Source of the DNA: Paracoccaceae bacterium
GTDB lineage: Bacteria; Pseudomonadota; Alphaproteobacteria; Rhodobacterales; Rhodobacteraceae
Length of the DNA stretch: 64,000 nt
Direction of reading: 5' to 3'
Assembly (NCBI GenBank): GCA_028284605.1
Contig: JANQRL010000028.1
Location: 1-64,000, forward strand
Shown: in pieces, positions 45,352 through 55,179 of the stretch
Numbering within the stretch: position 1 is the stretch's first letter
Layout of the letters: every line of letters starts with the position of its first letter
Notes under the pieces: generated by a model
Told to the model about the DNA's origin: nothing
The model's database searches: none
What the model saw: the letters and a program-made list of their open reading frames with translations, nothing else
Position numbers and translations under genes: made by a program

Positions 45352-45854
45352 CCCGCCAGCTGATCCTGATCCGCCACGCCAAATCCGACTGGAGCACGCC
45401 GGTCCGCGGCGACCATTCCCGCCCGCTCAACGACCGGGGCCGCCGCTCTGCCCGCGCCGTGGGGCGCTGGCTCGCCGAGCGGGGCCATGTCCCGGCGGAG
45501 GTGCTCTGTTCGGACGCCGCGCGCACGGCGGAGACCTGGGCGCTCCTCTCGGAGGCGTTGCCCGAGGCGGCCGAGATCCGCTTCCTCGCGGCGCTCTACC
45601 ATGCCGGCGCCGAGACGATGCTGGCCACGCTGCGCGGCGCGACCGCCGCCTCGGTCGCGATGATTGGCCACAATCCCGGGATCGCGGACTTCGCCGAGCG
45701 CATCGTCGCGGCGGCGCCCGACCATCCGCGCTTTCTGGACTATCCGACCTGTGCGACCACGGTGATCCGGTTCGAGACAGCCGGATGGGGCGCCGTGGAA
45801 TGGGGCCGCGGCGAGGTCCGCGACTTCATCGTCCCGCGGGACCTGACCGACTGA
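45348..45854 (+). CDS. SixA-type histidine phosphatase family protein
   Basis: 168 residues. LILIRHAKSDWS carries the catalytic RHG-type motif (RHA), followed by RPLNDRGRRSARAVG and CSDAARTAETWALL. IGHNPGI holds the second catalytic His. These are hallmarks of the SixA/phosphohistidine phosphatase family. Start ATG 45348 overlaps the preceding stop. Its TGA abuts the reversed stop of aapP (TGATCA), leaving no room for a terminator between the convergent genes. Confidence 0.92.
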   Translation: MTRQLILIRHAKSDWSTPVRGDHSRPLNDRGRRSARAVGRWLAERGHVPAEVLCSDAARTAETWALLSEALPEAAEIRFLAALYHAGAETMLATLRGATAASVAMIGHNPGIADFAERIVAAAPDHPRFLDYPTCATTVIRFETAGWGAVEWGRGEVRDFIVPRDLTD

Positions 45855-46655
<801 letters not shown>

Positions 46656-46665
46656 GGGCGCCTCC

Positions 46666-48000
46666 CTAGCGGCGGTCGGTCGCGAGCTTGCGCTCGAGAT
46701 ACTGCGAGTAGCGTGACATCGCGAAACAGCAGACGAAGAAGAGCGCTCCCACGAAGATGAAGAGCTCCCAGTAGATGCCGTTCCAGTCGGTCGTCGCGCG
46801 GATCAGGTTGGTGAAACCAATCGGGTCGGAGAGACCGACGAAGACGACGAGCGTGGTGTCCTTGAACAGCCCAATGAAGGTGTTGACGATCCCGGGGATC
46901 GAGATCTTCAGCGCCTGTGGCAGAATGATGAGCTGCATCGACTGCCAATAATCGAGACCGAGGCTGTCGGCGCCCTCGTACTGACCCCGTGGCAAGGCCG
47001 CGAGCCCGCCGCGGATCACCTCGGCCATATAGGCGGAGGCGAAGAAGGTGACCATGATGATGACCCGCAGCAGCAGGTCGAAATTGGTCCCCGGCGGCAG
47101 GAAGTAGTTGAGCAGCAGAGAGGCGGTGAAGAGCCAGACGATCAGCGGTACGCCGCGGATCACCTCGATGAAGATCACGCAGGTCTTGTTGATGATGAAG
47201 AGGTCCGATTGCCGTCCGAGCGCGAGCAGGATGCCGAGCGGAAAGCTCATCACGATTCCGGTGATCCCGATGATGAAGGCCAGCATGAAGCCGCCGAAAT
47301 CGTTCGACTCGACGAACTCGATGCCGATCGGCGCGACCGCGCCCACCGCCCCGGCAAGCGGGCCCACGACAAAGATCCAGTAGAGGATCGGCACCACAAA
47401 GGCCGCGATTGTCGCCGCGAGCGGGCCGACGATACCCTGCCCGAAGCGGATCACCGCCCAGGCCAGCACGAAGCCGAGGGCCACGAAGATCGGCCCCCAG
47501 ATCGTGCCGCCCCAGAGCAGCCAATAGCAGATGAACGGTGCCAGGGCGGTGAAGTAGAAGAGCTTGCGCGGCACGCTGTCGAACAGAATCGGCGCCACGC
47601 CGATGAAGAACACCACCAGGGCCGCAACCGGGCGCCAGTAGAGATCCTGCGGATAGAACCCGAAGAGGAGCTGGTTCCAACGGTCCGACAAGACCGCCCA
47701 GCAGGCGACGTTGCGGCCTTCCGGCCAGATACCCTCCGCGATCCGCATGTCGCGGATCTCCCGACATTCGCTGAGCGATCCGGCGTCCCAGATGCCGAAG
47801 ACCAGCCACTCCACGGTATGGGTCACGGCCCAGTAGATCGCCAGGATCGACAACACGGTCAGGACCGCGTTGAGCGTCGATGAAAACAGGTTCTCTCGCA
47901 GCCATTTGATCGCGCCGCTCTCCATCGCCGGCGGCTCGGCTTCCGGGATCATCGTATCGCGGACATAGGCGACGGTCTGGGCGTGGGTATCGGAGGCCAT
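46666..48000 (-). CDS. aapM: general L-amino acid ABC transporter, permease AapM/BztC
   Basis: 444 residues. N-terminal TM ([17 protein letters not shown]), a long central part with several TM helices before the permease core, and the ABC-type permease domain with [28 protein letters not shown] (the EAA-type region precedes it) and [20 protein letters not shown], the canonical EAA loop. Final charged tail [11 protein letters not shown]. Works with AapQ as heterodimer. 1 nt separates it from aapQ. Confidence 0.94.
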   Translation of the reverse strand: MASDTHAQTVAYVRDTMIPEAEPPAMESGAIKWLRENLFSSTLNAVLTVLSILAIYWAVTHTVEWLVFGIWDAGSLSECREIRDMRIAEGIWPEGRNVACWAVLSDRWNQLLFGFYPQDLYWRPVAALVVFFIGVAPILFDSVPRKLFYFTALAPFICYWLLWGGTIWGPIFVALGFVLAWAVIRFGQGIVGPLAATIAAFVVPILYWIFVVGPLAGAVGAVAPIGIEFVESNDFGGFMLAFIIGITGIVMSFPLGILLALGRQSDLFIINKTCVIFIEVIRGVPLIVWLFTASLLLNYFLPPGTNFDLLLRVIIMVTFFASAYMAEVIRGGLAALPRGQYEGADSLGLDYWQSMQLIILPQALKISIPGIVNTFIGLFKDTTLVVFVGLSDPIGFTNLIRATTDWNGIYWELFIFVGALFFVCCFAMSRYSQYLERKLATDRR

Positions 48001-48001
48001 C

Positions 48002-49579
48002 TCAGCGCTCCTTCAACTTGATCGACTGGTTGTAGACGTTCATCGCGCCCGAGATGATCAGCGATGTCACCAGATAGAATCCGCCCAGCAGCAGCATCCC
48101 CTCCAGCTCGCGACCGGTCTGATTGATCGTGATCCCGCCAAGGGTGGATCGGACATCCATGTATCCCACCGCCAGGGCGAGCGACGAGTTCTTCGTCAGG
48201 TTCAGGTATTGCGAGATCAGCGGCGGTACGATGACCCGCAACGCCTGTGGCAGGATCACGAGGCTCATCGTCCGGTTCGGACGCAGGCCGAGCGCAAAGG
48301 CCGCCTCGGTCTGGCCACGAGAGACGGCAAGGATCCCGGAGCGGACATTCTCGGCGATGAACGCGCTGGTATAGAGCGACAGGGCAAGCCACAGTGCGAT
48401 GAGCGGGTTGCGAAGCGGGATGCCGCCCTCGAACCGGGCGATCCCGGATTCGGTGATCTCCGGCACCTCGACCTGCACTGCGGGGCCTTCCAGCACGGTA
48501 TCGGAGAGCACCACGGCAACGGCGTCGCCACGCAGCTCGGGGGTCAGCTCGGCGGCGAATGCCGCGGCCTCCGACGCCGGCACCGCGATCATCACGCACT
48601 CGCCCCGCGCCAGACCCCGGGCCGAGTCACGATCGCCGAAGAACTCCCTCGCCCGATAGCTGATCTCCCGCTCGTCCAGCAGGTTCTGGGTGCTGAATGA
48701 CCCGCCGCTGCCCCGGATCCGGCAGAAGTCGATCCGGCCGGCCGCGCCGGAGAACTCGGCCAGGGACATGCCATCCTCCGCGCCGACCGCGACCAGCGAC
48801 AGTTCGTTGGAGCGGGACCCGGCCGAGATGATCAGATTGGCCGCGATCAGGGCGCTGAGCAGAATGGCGACGGAGGGAATCAGAACCGGCATGGTCTCGC
48901 CGGTCGCGTCCTGCCGCCGATGCGCCATCCGGCGCAGCGCCCAGATTCCGATCAGAGCCAGAACGATGGCGATCACGAAGAGGATCGCCCCATCTGCATA
49001 GACCAGCCTCGGGATGAAGCTGCCCTGTCTGGTCATCGCGATGGAACCGAAGAGCATGGTACTCTCCGCCTGTCCGGTCTCGGCATCCGGCCGGAATGTC
49101 GAGGGATGCGGCAGACCTTCGGAGAAGATCGCGAAGACGAGCAGGATCCACAGCAGCGTCGGGATGTTGCGGAAGCCCTCCACATAGACCGACATCAGCC
49201 GCGCGACGATCCAGTTCTTGGAGAGCCGAAGCACCCCGACCGTCACTCCGAGGACCGTCGCCAGGGCACAGCCGAGAACCGCGACGAGCAGGGTGTTGAG
49301 GATGCCCACGAACGCCGCCCGTGCATGGGTGGCCTGGCTGTCATACGGCACCAGCCGTTGTCCGATATCGTAGCCCGCAGGCTGGCCGAGGAAGCCGAAG
49401 TCGATATCCTTGCCCAGCGCCTGGAGGTTCTGGACGGTGTTCGACACCAGCCAACTGAGACCCAGCATGATCAGCATGAAGGCCACGACCTGGATCGTCA
49501 GCGACCGGTAGCGGGTGTCGTAAATCAGTTGGCTTAGCCGAAAGCTCTCGCTCGGCGGCGGGTCAGTCAACGTTGACAT
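48002..49579 (-). CDS. aapQ: general L-amino acid ABC transporter, permease AapQ/BztB with an extra periplasmic insert
   Basis: 525 residues, whereas the family is usually about 390-430. TM1 IQVVAFMLIMLGLSWLV; permease core from about residue 85; EGFRNIPTLLWILLVFAIF; EAA loop VRSGILAVSRGQTEAAFALGL at about 413-433 (conserved EAA---G---------I-LP spacing follows with VILPQALRVI). Between the TM near residues 230-252 and the TM near 392-410 there is a stretch of about 115 extra residues (254-367). It contains REISYRAREFF, LARGECVMIAVPASEAAAFA and VVLSDTVLEGP, similar in order to part of AapJ. The reading frame is intact, so this is a real insertion, not a sequencing error. Confidence 0.93.
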   Translation of the reverse strand: MSTLTDPPPSESFRLSQLIYDTRYRSLTIQVVAFMLIMLGLSWLVSNTVQNLQALGKDIDFGFLGQPAGYDIGQRLVPYDSQATHARAAFVGILNTLLVAVLGCALATVLGVTVGVLRLSKNWIVARLMSVYVEGFRNIPTLLWILLVFAIFSEGLPHPSTFRPDAETGQAESTMLFGSIAMTRQGSFIPRLVYADGAILFVIAIVLALIGIWALRRMAHRRQDATGETMPVLIPSVAILLSALIAANLIISAGSRSNELSLVAVGAEDGMSLAEFSGAAGRIDFCRIRGSGGSFSTQNLLDEREISYRAREFFGDRDSARGLARGECVMIAVPASEAAAFAAELTPELRGDAVAVVLSDTVLEGPAVQVEVPEITESGIARFEGGIPLRNPLIALWLALSLYTSAFIAENVRSGILAVSRGQTEAAFALGLRPNRTMSLVILPQALRVIVPPLISQYLNLTKNSSLALAVGYMDVRSTLGGITINQTGRELEGMLLLGGFYLVTSLIISGAMNVYNQSIKLKER

Positions 49580-49659
49580 CTGGGTCTCCCTCTTCGCGCG
49601 GTCACCCGTGCGGGCGGGGGGAAGGTCCTGGAACGTAGCGGCCCCTCGGTAGATGGAAG

Positions 49660-49690
49660 AGGGGCGCCCGTCCGACCGGAGGGCGCCCCT
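49660..49690 (-). terminator. intercistronic hairpin between aapJ and aapQ
   Basis: Stem AGGGGCGCCC / GGGCGCCCCT (10 bp) extended by TCC/GGA inside after a bulged G. It begins 10 nt after the aapJ stop, and no long T-run follows. Such structures after binding-protein genes usually stabilise the upstream mRNA and reduce expression of the permease genes. Confidence 0.75.
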
Positions 49691-49699
49691 TCCTGTGGC

Positions 49700-50716
49700 T
49701 TAGCGGAACGGCGGCGAGTAGAGCAGGCCGCCTTCGGTCCAGAGTGCGTTCAGCCCGCGCGCCAGGCCGATCGGCGTGTTCTCCCCGATGTTCTTCTCGA
49801 AGAGCTCGCCGTAATTGCCGCCGACCATGATGGCGTTCTTGGCCCAGTCCGGCTCCAGACCCAGCATCGCGCCGAGCTCGCCTTCGCTGCCGAGCATCCG
49901 GTTGATTTCCGGGTTGTTGGTGCCGGCGGACAATTCCTCGACATTGGCCGATGTGATGCCGAGCTCTTCGGCCGAAATCAGCGCGTTGAGCGTCCAGCGC
50001 ACGATGTCGCCCCAATCATGGTCGCCATGACGCACGAGCGGGCCGAGCGGCTCCTTGGAGATGATCTCGGGCAGGATCACGTGATCGCCCGGGTTCTCGA
50101 AGGTAGCGCGGGTCGCGGCGAGGCCGGACGCGTCCGTGGTGTAGACGTCGCAGGCCCCGGCGAGGTACTGCTGCTGCGCTTCGGCATTGGTCTCGATCGG
50201 CACCGGCTCGTAGCTGATGTTGTTCACGCGGAAGAAGTCCGCGAGGTTCAGCTCGGTGGTGGTGCCGGTCTGGATGCAGACCGTCGCGCCGTCGAGATCG
50301 CGGGCCGAACTCACGCCAAGCTCGGTCGGCACCATGAAGCCCTGGCCGTCATAATAGTTGATGCCGACGAATTCGAACTTCAGGTCGACGTCGCGGCTGA
50401 AGGTCCAGGTGGTGTTCCGGGCCAGCATGTCGACTTCGCCCGAGGCGAGCGCGGTGAAACGGGTCTGACCGGTCGTGGGCACGAACTCGACTGCGGTCGG
50501 GTCGCCGAACACCGCCGCTGCGACCGCGCGGCAGACGCCGACGTCAAAGCCCTGCCATTCGCCGTTTGCGTCGGGTGCTGCGAACCCGACGAGACCGGTT
50601 GTGACGCCACAGATCAGGTTGCCACGCGCTTGGATATCGTCGAGTGTCGCGGCCGATGCGGCGCCGGCCGTCAGGCCTGCGACGGTGAGCGCACCGAAGA
50701 TGACGGATCTCTTCAT
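49700..50716 (-). CDS. aapJ: general L-amino acid ABC transporter, substrate-binding protein
   Basis: Periplasmic binding protein (AapJ/BztA). 338 residues. Signal peptide MKRSVIFGALTVAGLTAGAA with cleavage near ASA-ATL. Binding-protein fold with GLVGFAAPDANGEWQGFDVG, VCRAVAAAVFGD, ARNTTWTFSRD, GATVCIQTGTTTELNLADFF and CDVYTTDASGLAATR. ATG 50716 is supported by AGGAAGAGG upstream. First gene of the operon, followed by an intercistronic hairpin. The stretch 137-226 is the one that resembles the AapQ insert. Confidence 0.96.
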   Translation of the reverse strand: MKRSVIFGALTVAGLTAGAASAATLDDIQARGNLICGVTTGLVGFAAPDANGEWQGFDVGVCRAVAAAVFGDPTAVEFVPTTGQTRFTALASGEVDMLARNTTWTFSRDVDLKFEFVGINYYDGQGFMVPTELGVSSARDLDGATVCIQTGTTTELNLADFFRVNNISYEPVPIETNAEAQQQYLAGACDVYTTDASGLAATRATFENPGDHVILPEIISKEPLGPLVRHGDHDWGDIVRWTLNALISAEELGITSANVEELSAGTNNPEINRMLGSEGELGAMLGLEPDWAKNAIMVGGNYGELFEKNIGENTPIGLARGLNALWTEGGLLYSPPFR

Positions 50717-50761
50717 GTTTACCTCTTCCTGTGTAACCCCTGTCCCAAGGGGCATTTTTTG

Positions 50762-50778
50762 TGTCCAGCGACTGGACA
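50762..50778. promoter_or_regulatory. perfect dyad in the aapJ leader
   Basis: TGTCCAG / CTGGACA with a 3-nt centre (17 bp), 46 nt upstream of the aapJ ATG. It is a good operator candidate. Nearer to the gene, CCCCT (50737-50741) and AGGGG (50748-50752) form a second stem, followed on the + strand by CATTTTTT, which looks like an intrinsic terminator for antisense transcription. Confidence 0.5.
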
Positions 50779-50920
50779 TCGCAAGATTAGGAGAGCGGGC
50801 GAACCCGTCTCACTGCCCGAAGATTGAGCAGAATTGTCGCAGAAGGCAAGGGGAAGCCCTGCAATTCGCACCGGTTTCCGGAGTGCAGCCGGCTTTCGCG
50901 CGCGGCGGGTATCGATTGCC

Positions 50921-51628
50921 TTATTCCTGGGCAAGCCGGAAAAACGACGCCGCGAGGAGGAAGCTCTGGCGCTTCGCCTCCGCCGCCTCGGCGGCCTCCG
51001 CGTCCCGGCCCCATTGCTCCTCCTGCCACGTCTCGTCGAGCCGCGAGAGCGTCCAGGCCGCCTCGGCACCGAGATGGTCTTCCGCAACGGCAAGCCCCAG
51101 GACGAGGGACCCGGAGAGCGTGATCAGATCGTGAAGCCCGGCCAGGGGAAACGGCGGGAAGCGGTCAAGTGCGGCGGTCAACCGGGCCAGGGCCGTGGGG
51201 TCCTGAGCCACCGGCATCAGCCCCGGCGCGACCCGGAGCCGGGCTCCGAACCGCGCCGCCGCCCAGTCGAGCAGCGGGTCCCAACGCGCCGCTTGCCTGT
51301 CGGCCAGCGCGCCGGGCTCCGCGCGGTAGCACAGAAGGTCGGTACCGCCGTACTCCGCCAGATGAGCGATCACGGCGGCGCGTTGCGGGATCACCTTTTC
51401 GATGGCCGAATTCGCCGCCCGGGTGACCGGCATCGTGCGCGGATCGACCTCGCCCTCCTGGTCGTCCCATTCCGCCGCCACCGCCTCGGCGAGGGCCCGG
51501 TTCGGCAGGATCAGCGGCGCCTTGCCCGGGGTCCGCACGGGCCGTCCGTCGAGGGCGACGCCATAGCCGCCCTCGGTCTCGGTCACCGCCACCTCGGCCC
51601 AGAACCGCTTCGCCCGCCAGTCGCTCAT
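50921..51628 (-). CDS. ATP12-family F1-ATPase assembly chaperone
   Basis: 235 residues. KRFWAEVAVTETEGGYGVALDGRPVRTPGK in two blocks matches the conserved N-terminus of ATP12 (RFWK.V.V....G..V.LDGRP..TP). GGTDLLCYRAEP and GSLVLGLAV are the other typical stretches. In mitochondria ATP12 aids assembly of the alpha subunit of F1; alphaproteobacterial homologues presumably do the same. Start ATG 51628 overlaps the rluC stop (ATGA). Confidence 0.93.
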   Translation of the reverse strand: MSDWRAKRFWAEVAVTETEGGYGVALDGRPVRTPGKAPLILPNRALAEAVAAEWDDQEGEVDPRTMPVTRAANSAIEKVIPQRAAVIAHLAEYGGTDLLCYRAEPGALADRQAARWDPLLDWAAARFGARLRVAPGLMPVAQDPTALARLTAALDRFPPFPLAGLHDLITLSGSLVLGLAVAEDHLGAEAAWTLSRLDETWQEEQWGRDAEAAEAAEAKRQSFLLAASFFRLAQE

Positions 51629-52665
51629 GGGATATCCGCGAAGGGGTCGACCGGCGCCGTCCCGGGGTCCCAGCCGAGCATCTCCCAGGTGCGCGCCATG
51701 TGATCCGGGAGCGGCGCGGCCAGGTGCAGGCGCGCGCCGGTGGCCGGGTGGGTCAGGGTGAGCGAGCGGGCATGGAGGTGGAGCTTGCGGCTCAATCCGC
51801 CGCCCAGGCCCGCGCCCCAGCCATCGCCCAGGTTCTCCTGCCCCGAGCCGCCATATTTCCCATCCCCGGCAATCGGATGGCCGATCTCCGCCATATGGGC
51901 CCGGAGCTGGTGGGTGCGGCCCGTCACCGGCACGAGCGCGACCCAGGCGGCGCGGGTGCCCAGCGCCTCGATCACCGCGTAATCGGTCACCGCGCGCTTG
52001 GCGCCCGGGATCGCCTCCACCTCATCGGGATGCACCGCCCACATCTTCTCGGCCTCGCCCCCGGCCCCGTGACCCGGTGCCTTCACCAGACCGTAGCGGA
52101 TCGTCCCCATCGCCGGATGCGGCAGGCCGGCCACCGCGGCCCAATAGATCTTGCGGGTGGCCTTGGCGCGCAGGGCCTCGCTCAGCGCCCTCGCCATCTC
52201 CCGGCTGCGGGCCAGCAGCAGGACGCCGGAGGTGTCCTTGTCGAGCCGGTGGACCAGCCTTGGCCGGTCCTCTGCGCCAAAGCGCAGAGCTTCGGCCAAC
52301 CCGTCGACATGGCGGCTCTGGCCGCTGCCGCCCTGGCTCGGCAGGCCCGGCGGCTTGTTCAGCGCAATGAGATGGTCGTCGCGGTAGAGCACCGCGGCCC
52401 GGATCATCTCGGCATCGGCCGCACTAACCGGTGGTCGCTCAGGCGCCGGGACCGTGGCATCGGGCAGCGGCGGCACGCGAACCGCCTGCCCCTCAACCAC
52501 CCGGTCGGACGCCTTCGCCCGGCCCCCGTCGATGCGGATTTCGCCCTTGCGGCAGCCCTTCTCGATGCGGCCTTGCGTGATCTGCGGCAGCCGCCGCTTC
52601 AGCCAGCGGTCGAGGCGCTGATCCCCCTCCCCCGCCGCGACGGTGAGCGTCTGCACCCCGCTCAT
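51625..52665 (-). CDS. rluC: RluA/RluC-family pseudouridine synthase
   Basis: 346 residues. N-terminal S4 RNA-binding domain (GDQRLDRWLKRRLPQITQGR, KGEIRIDGGR). Catalytic domain with LVHRLDKDTSGVLLLARS, where HRLDKDTSG holds the nucleophilic Asp, followed by VTGRTHQLRAHMAEIGHPI, the RluA end motif. Probably modifies 23S rRNA (RluC positions); the exact target is inferred from family membership. Start ATG 52665 overlaps the crcB stop. Confidence 0.93.
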   Translation of the reverse strand: MSGVQTLTVAAGEGDQRLDRWLKRRLPQITQGRIEKGCRKGEIRIDGGRAKASDRVVEGQAVRVPPLPDATVPAPERPPVSAADAEMIRAAVLYRDDHLIALNKPPGLPSQGGSGQSRHVDGLAEALRFGAEDRPRLVHRLDKDTSGVLLLARSREMARALSEALRAKATRKIYWAAVAGLPHPAMGTIRYGLVKAPGHGAGGEAEKMWAVHPDEVEAIPGAKRAVTDYAVIEALGTRAAWVALVPVTGRTHQLRAHMAEIGHPIAGDGKYGGSGQENLGDGWGAGLGGGLSRKLHLHARSLTLTHPATGARLHLAAPLPDHMARTWEMLGWDPGTAPVDPFADIP

Positions 52666-53042
52666 GCCAGGACGCTCCGCATCAGCCAGAGACCCGCGAC
52701 GAGCCCGGCGATGGAGAGCACCACCGACAGCAGCACATAGAGCGCCGCCTGCCCGACCTGGCCGCGTTCGAAGAGCGTCACCGCCTCCAGCGAGAAGGCC
52801 GAGAAGGTGGTGAAGCCGCCGAGGATGCCGGTCAGCAGGAACGGGGTGAGGTGGGTCAGGCCCCTGCGCGCCAGCCAAACCACCAGGACACCCATCAGAA
52901 AGGAGCCCACAACATTGACCGTGAGCACGCCGAGCGGGAAGCCGGTTACGCCGAAGACCCGCGCCACGCCGACGCCGGTGGCATAGCGCGCAGCCGCCCC
53001 GATCGCACCGCCGGCGGCCACTTGGAGAAGGGTTCCGACCAT
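52662..53042 (-). CDS. crcB: fluoride channel CrcB/Fluc
   Basis: 126 residues, four predicted TM segments. GGAIGAAARYATGV at the start, LTVNVVGSFLMGVLV (the conserved N-x-x-G-S/C-F block), and LLTGILGGFTTFSAFSLEAV, where GGFTTFS is the fluoride-channel signature. Exports fluoride as a dimer. Stop overlaps the rluC ATG. Upstream on this strand comes array F, then rarA. Confidence 0.93.
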   Translation of the reverse strand: MVGTLLQVAAGGAIGAAARYATGVGVARVFGVTGFPLGVLTVNVVGSFLMGVLVVWLARRGLTHLTPFLLTGILGGFTTFSAFSLEAVTLFERGQVGQAALYVLLSVVLSIAGLVAGLWLMRSVLA

Positions 53043-53081
53043 GGCCGGTGACTGGGGTCAGGACGGCGAAGAGTCAATCCA

Positions 53082-53172
53082 AAGCGCCGTCGACGGCGCT
53101 TGGTCACGCCGCGTCGACGCGGCGTCAGACGCGCTTGCGCAAGCGCGTGCCGAAGACCCGTCGACGGGTCTT
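53082..53172. repeat. palindrome array F, overlapping the rarA stop codon
   Basis: Units: AAGCGCCGTCGACGGCGCTT (53082), ACGCCGCGTCGACGCGGCGT (53106), ACGCGCTTGCGCAAGCGCGT (53129) and AAGACCCGTCGACGGGTCTT (53153-53172). The last unit overlaps the rarA stop codon (53171-53173) by two bases. Spacers are 4, 3 and 4 nt, the same as in array A. It lies between rarA and crcB, both leftward. Confidence 0.93.
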
Positions 53173-54493
53173 ACCCGCCCTGCCTCCTCGCGCGGAGCTT
53201 GGCAAAATACTCCACCCGCTTCTTCAACTCGCGCTCATGGCCGCGATCCTCGGGCAGGTAATAGACCCCCCGTTTCATCCCGTCGGGGAAGTAGGTCTGC
53301 CCCGAAAAGGCGTCCTCGGCATCATGATCATAGGCATAGCCCGCGCCATAGCCCTGCTCCTTCATGAGCTTCGTGGGCGCGTTCAGGATGTGCTTCGGCG
53401 GTGGTTCGGAGCCGGTCTTCGCCGCCGCCGCCCGCGCGGCCTTGTAGGCGGTGTAGGTGGCGTTCGATTTCGGGGCGAGGGCGAGGTAGATCACCGCCTC
53501 CGCGAGCGCCAGTTCCCCCTCGGGCGAACCGAGCCGCTCATAGGTCGCCCAGGCGTCGAGGCAGAGCCGCTGAGCGGCCGGGTCGGCAAGCCCGATATCC
53601 TCCACCGCCATCCGCGTGATGCGCCGCGCGAGGTAGCGCGGATCCTCGCCGCCCTCGAGCATCCGCGCGAGCCAGTAGAGCGCCGCGTCCGGGTCCGAGC
53701 CGCGGACCGATTTGTGCAGCGCCGAGATGAGGTTGTAATGGGCGTCGCCGGACTTGTCGTATTGTGCCGCGCGCCGTGTCAGCCGGGTCCGCAGCCCGTC
53801 GAGATCGAGCTTCTCGGTGAGGCTCCAGGCCATCACCTGTTCGACCAGATTGAGCAGCGCCCGTCCGTCGCCGTCGGCCATCTCCAGGAGCGCCTCCCGC
53901 GCCGGCCCGTCGAGCCTCAGCGGTCGGCCCAGTTCTGCCTCCGCTCGCTGCGCCAGCAGTTCGAGATCGGCCAGGTCGAGCCGTTCGAGCACCAGAACCT
54001 GCGCCCGGCTCAGGAGCGCGGCATTGAGCTCGAAGCTCGGATTCTCCGTCGTCGCGCCCACGAGCAGGATCGTGCCGTCCTCCATATGGGGCAGGAACCC
54101 GTCCTGCTGGGCCTTGTTGAAGCGGTGGATCTCGTCGACGAAAAGCAGCGTGCCCTGGCCGTTCGTGCGCCTGAGCCGCGCCGCCTCGAACACCTTCCGA
54201 AGCTCCGGCACCCCGGTGAAGATCGCGCTGATCTGGACGAAATGCAGGTCGGTCGCGTCGGCCAGAAGCCGCGCGATGGTGGTCTTGCCCACGCCGGGCG
54301 GACCCCAGAAGACGAGCGAACCAAGACTGCCCGCCGCCAGCATCGCCCCGAGCGGCGCGTCGGGGCCGAGGATGTGGTCCTGCCCGATCACCTCTCCAAG
54401 GCTCTTCGGCCGCAGCCGGTCGGCCAGCGGGCGCGGCGCTGTGCTGGCCTCGGCGTCGCGATCCGGGGCGGGCTGATCGAAAAGGTCCGGCAT
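53171..54493 (-). CDS. rarA: replication-associated recombination protein A (RarA/MgsA)
   Basis: AAA+ ATPase acting at stalled forks. 440 residues. LADRLRPKSLGEVIGQDHIL, Walker A GPPGVGKTT, Walker B LLFVDEIHRFNKAQQD, sensor 1 LVGATTENPSFELN. C-terminal region YDKSGDAHYNLISALHKSVRGSD, typical of MgsA. ATG 54493 gives MPDLFDQPAPD. The C-terminus runs directly into array F. Confidence 0.96.
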   Translation of the reverse strand: MPDLFDQPAPDRDAEASTAPRPLADRLRPKSLGEVIGQDHILGPDAPLGAMLAAGSLGSLVFWGPPGVGKTTIARLLADATDLHFVQISAIFTGVPELRKVFEAARLRRTNGQGTLLFVDEIHRFNKAQQDGFLPHMEDGTILLVGATTENPSFELNAALLSRAQVLVLERLDLADLELLAQRAEAELGRPLRLDGPAREALLEMADGDGRALLNLVEQVMAWSLTEKLDLDGLRTRLTRRAAQYDKSGDAHYNLISALHKSVRGSDPDAALYWLARMLEGGEDPRYLARRITRMAVEDIGLADPAAQRLCLDAWATYERLGSPEGELALAEAVIYLALAPKSNATYTAYKAARAAAAKTGSEPPPKHILNAPTKLMKEQGYGAGYAYDHDAEDAFSGQTYFPDGMKRGVYYLPEDRGHERELKKRVEYFAKLRARRQGG

Positions 54494-54531
54494 GGCTCCC
54501 AGCCTAGGCCGCACGATGTCGGAGGGAAAGC

Positions 54532-55122
54532 TCAGTGCAACTGGCTCTGAAAGTCGATCCAGACCGCCTGATAATCGATCCCGCCCATCTCCATGACCCG
54601 GCCCGCCGCCGCCATCTCCAGCTTGCAGCGCGCTGCCCAGCGGTGCCAGTTCGCCGGCAGGAGCGCGATCATCCGCGAAATCCCCTCCTCCCGGCTCGCC
54701 CGCATCATCTGAAGCACCAGATGCAGCCGCACCCGGCTGCGCTCGTTCGCCGGCAGATCGGCGGTGACGAAGCCGCGGGTGACCTCCCAGATCAGCGGAT
54801 CGACCGGCGCCTCCTCGTCGAGCAGATCGGTGGGGATCGTGTCGAGCAGCCCGCGCTGCGCGTCGCGGATCATGTAGGAATAGATGCCGCACTCGGCCGT
54901 CGTCGGCGTCAGGCGCACCCCCGCGAGGACCCGCCCGGTGCCGTCATGGACCGCGAGCCAGCGCGAAGCCGGGGTGTCGTACTGGTCGTATTCCATGCCC
55001 ATCGTCTGCGGCAGATCCCAGTTCCGCCGGATGATGAAGCTGTCGCGTCTGGCGCGAAGGATATTGGCGAAGAGTTCGCCATGGTTGTGAAGATTGGCGA
55101 AAGACAGGGTCGTGGCTTGCAT
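54532..55122 (-). CDS. luxI: acyl-homoserine-lactone synthase (LuxI family)
   Basis: 196 residues. Conserved features: RARRDSFIIRRNWDL with Arg and Trp, MEYDQYDTP (E-x-D-x-Y-D), VLAGVRLTPTT and LIWEVTRGFV, the Glu and Arg of the catalytic pocket. It makes an N-acyl-homoserine lactone from S-adenosylmethionine and acyl-ACP. ATG 55122 is preceded by GGAGGAA; a longer start at 55167 is less likely. Lies downstream of and in the same direction as the luxR gene, 57 nt from its stop. The acyl chain cannot be read from sequence. Confidence 0.9.
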   Translation of the reverse strand: MQATTLSFANLHNHGELFANILRARRDSFIIRRNWDLPQTMGMEYDQYDTPASRWLAVHDGTGRVLAGVRLTPTTAECGIYSYMIRDAQRGLLDTIPTDLLDEEAPVDPLIWEVTRGFVTADLPANERSRVRLHLVLQMMRASREEGISRMIALLPANWHRWAARCKLEMAAAGRVMEMGGIDYQAVWIDFQSQLH

Positions 55123-55143
55123 CAGGCATTCCTCCAGCAAGGT

Positions 55144-55159
55144 AGGGTCACACAACCCT
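55144..55159 (-). promoter_or_regulatory. inverted repeat in the luxR-luxI gap
   Basis: AGGGT / ACCCT with a 6-nt centre (16 bp), 22 nt upstream of the luxI ATG. It may be a lux-box-like operator controlling luxI separately from luxR, or a small RNA hairpin. No known lux box consensus match is claimed. Confidence 0.4.
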
Positions 55160-55179
55160 GCGGCCACCTCGGAGGATGG

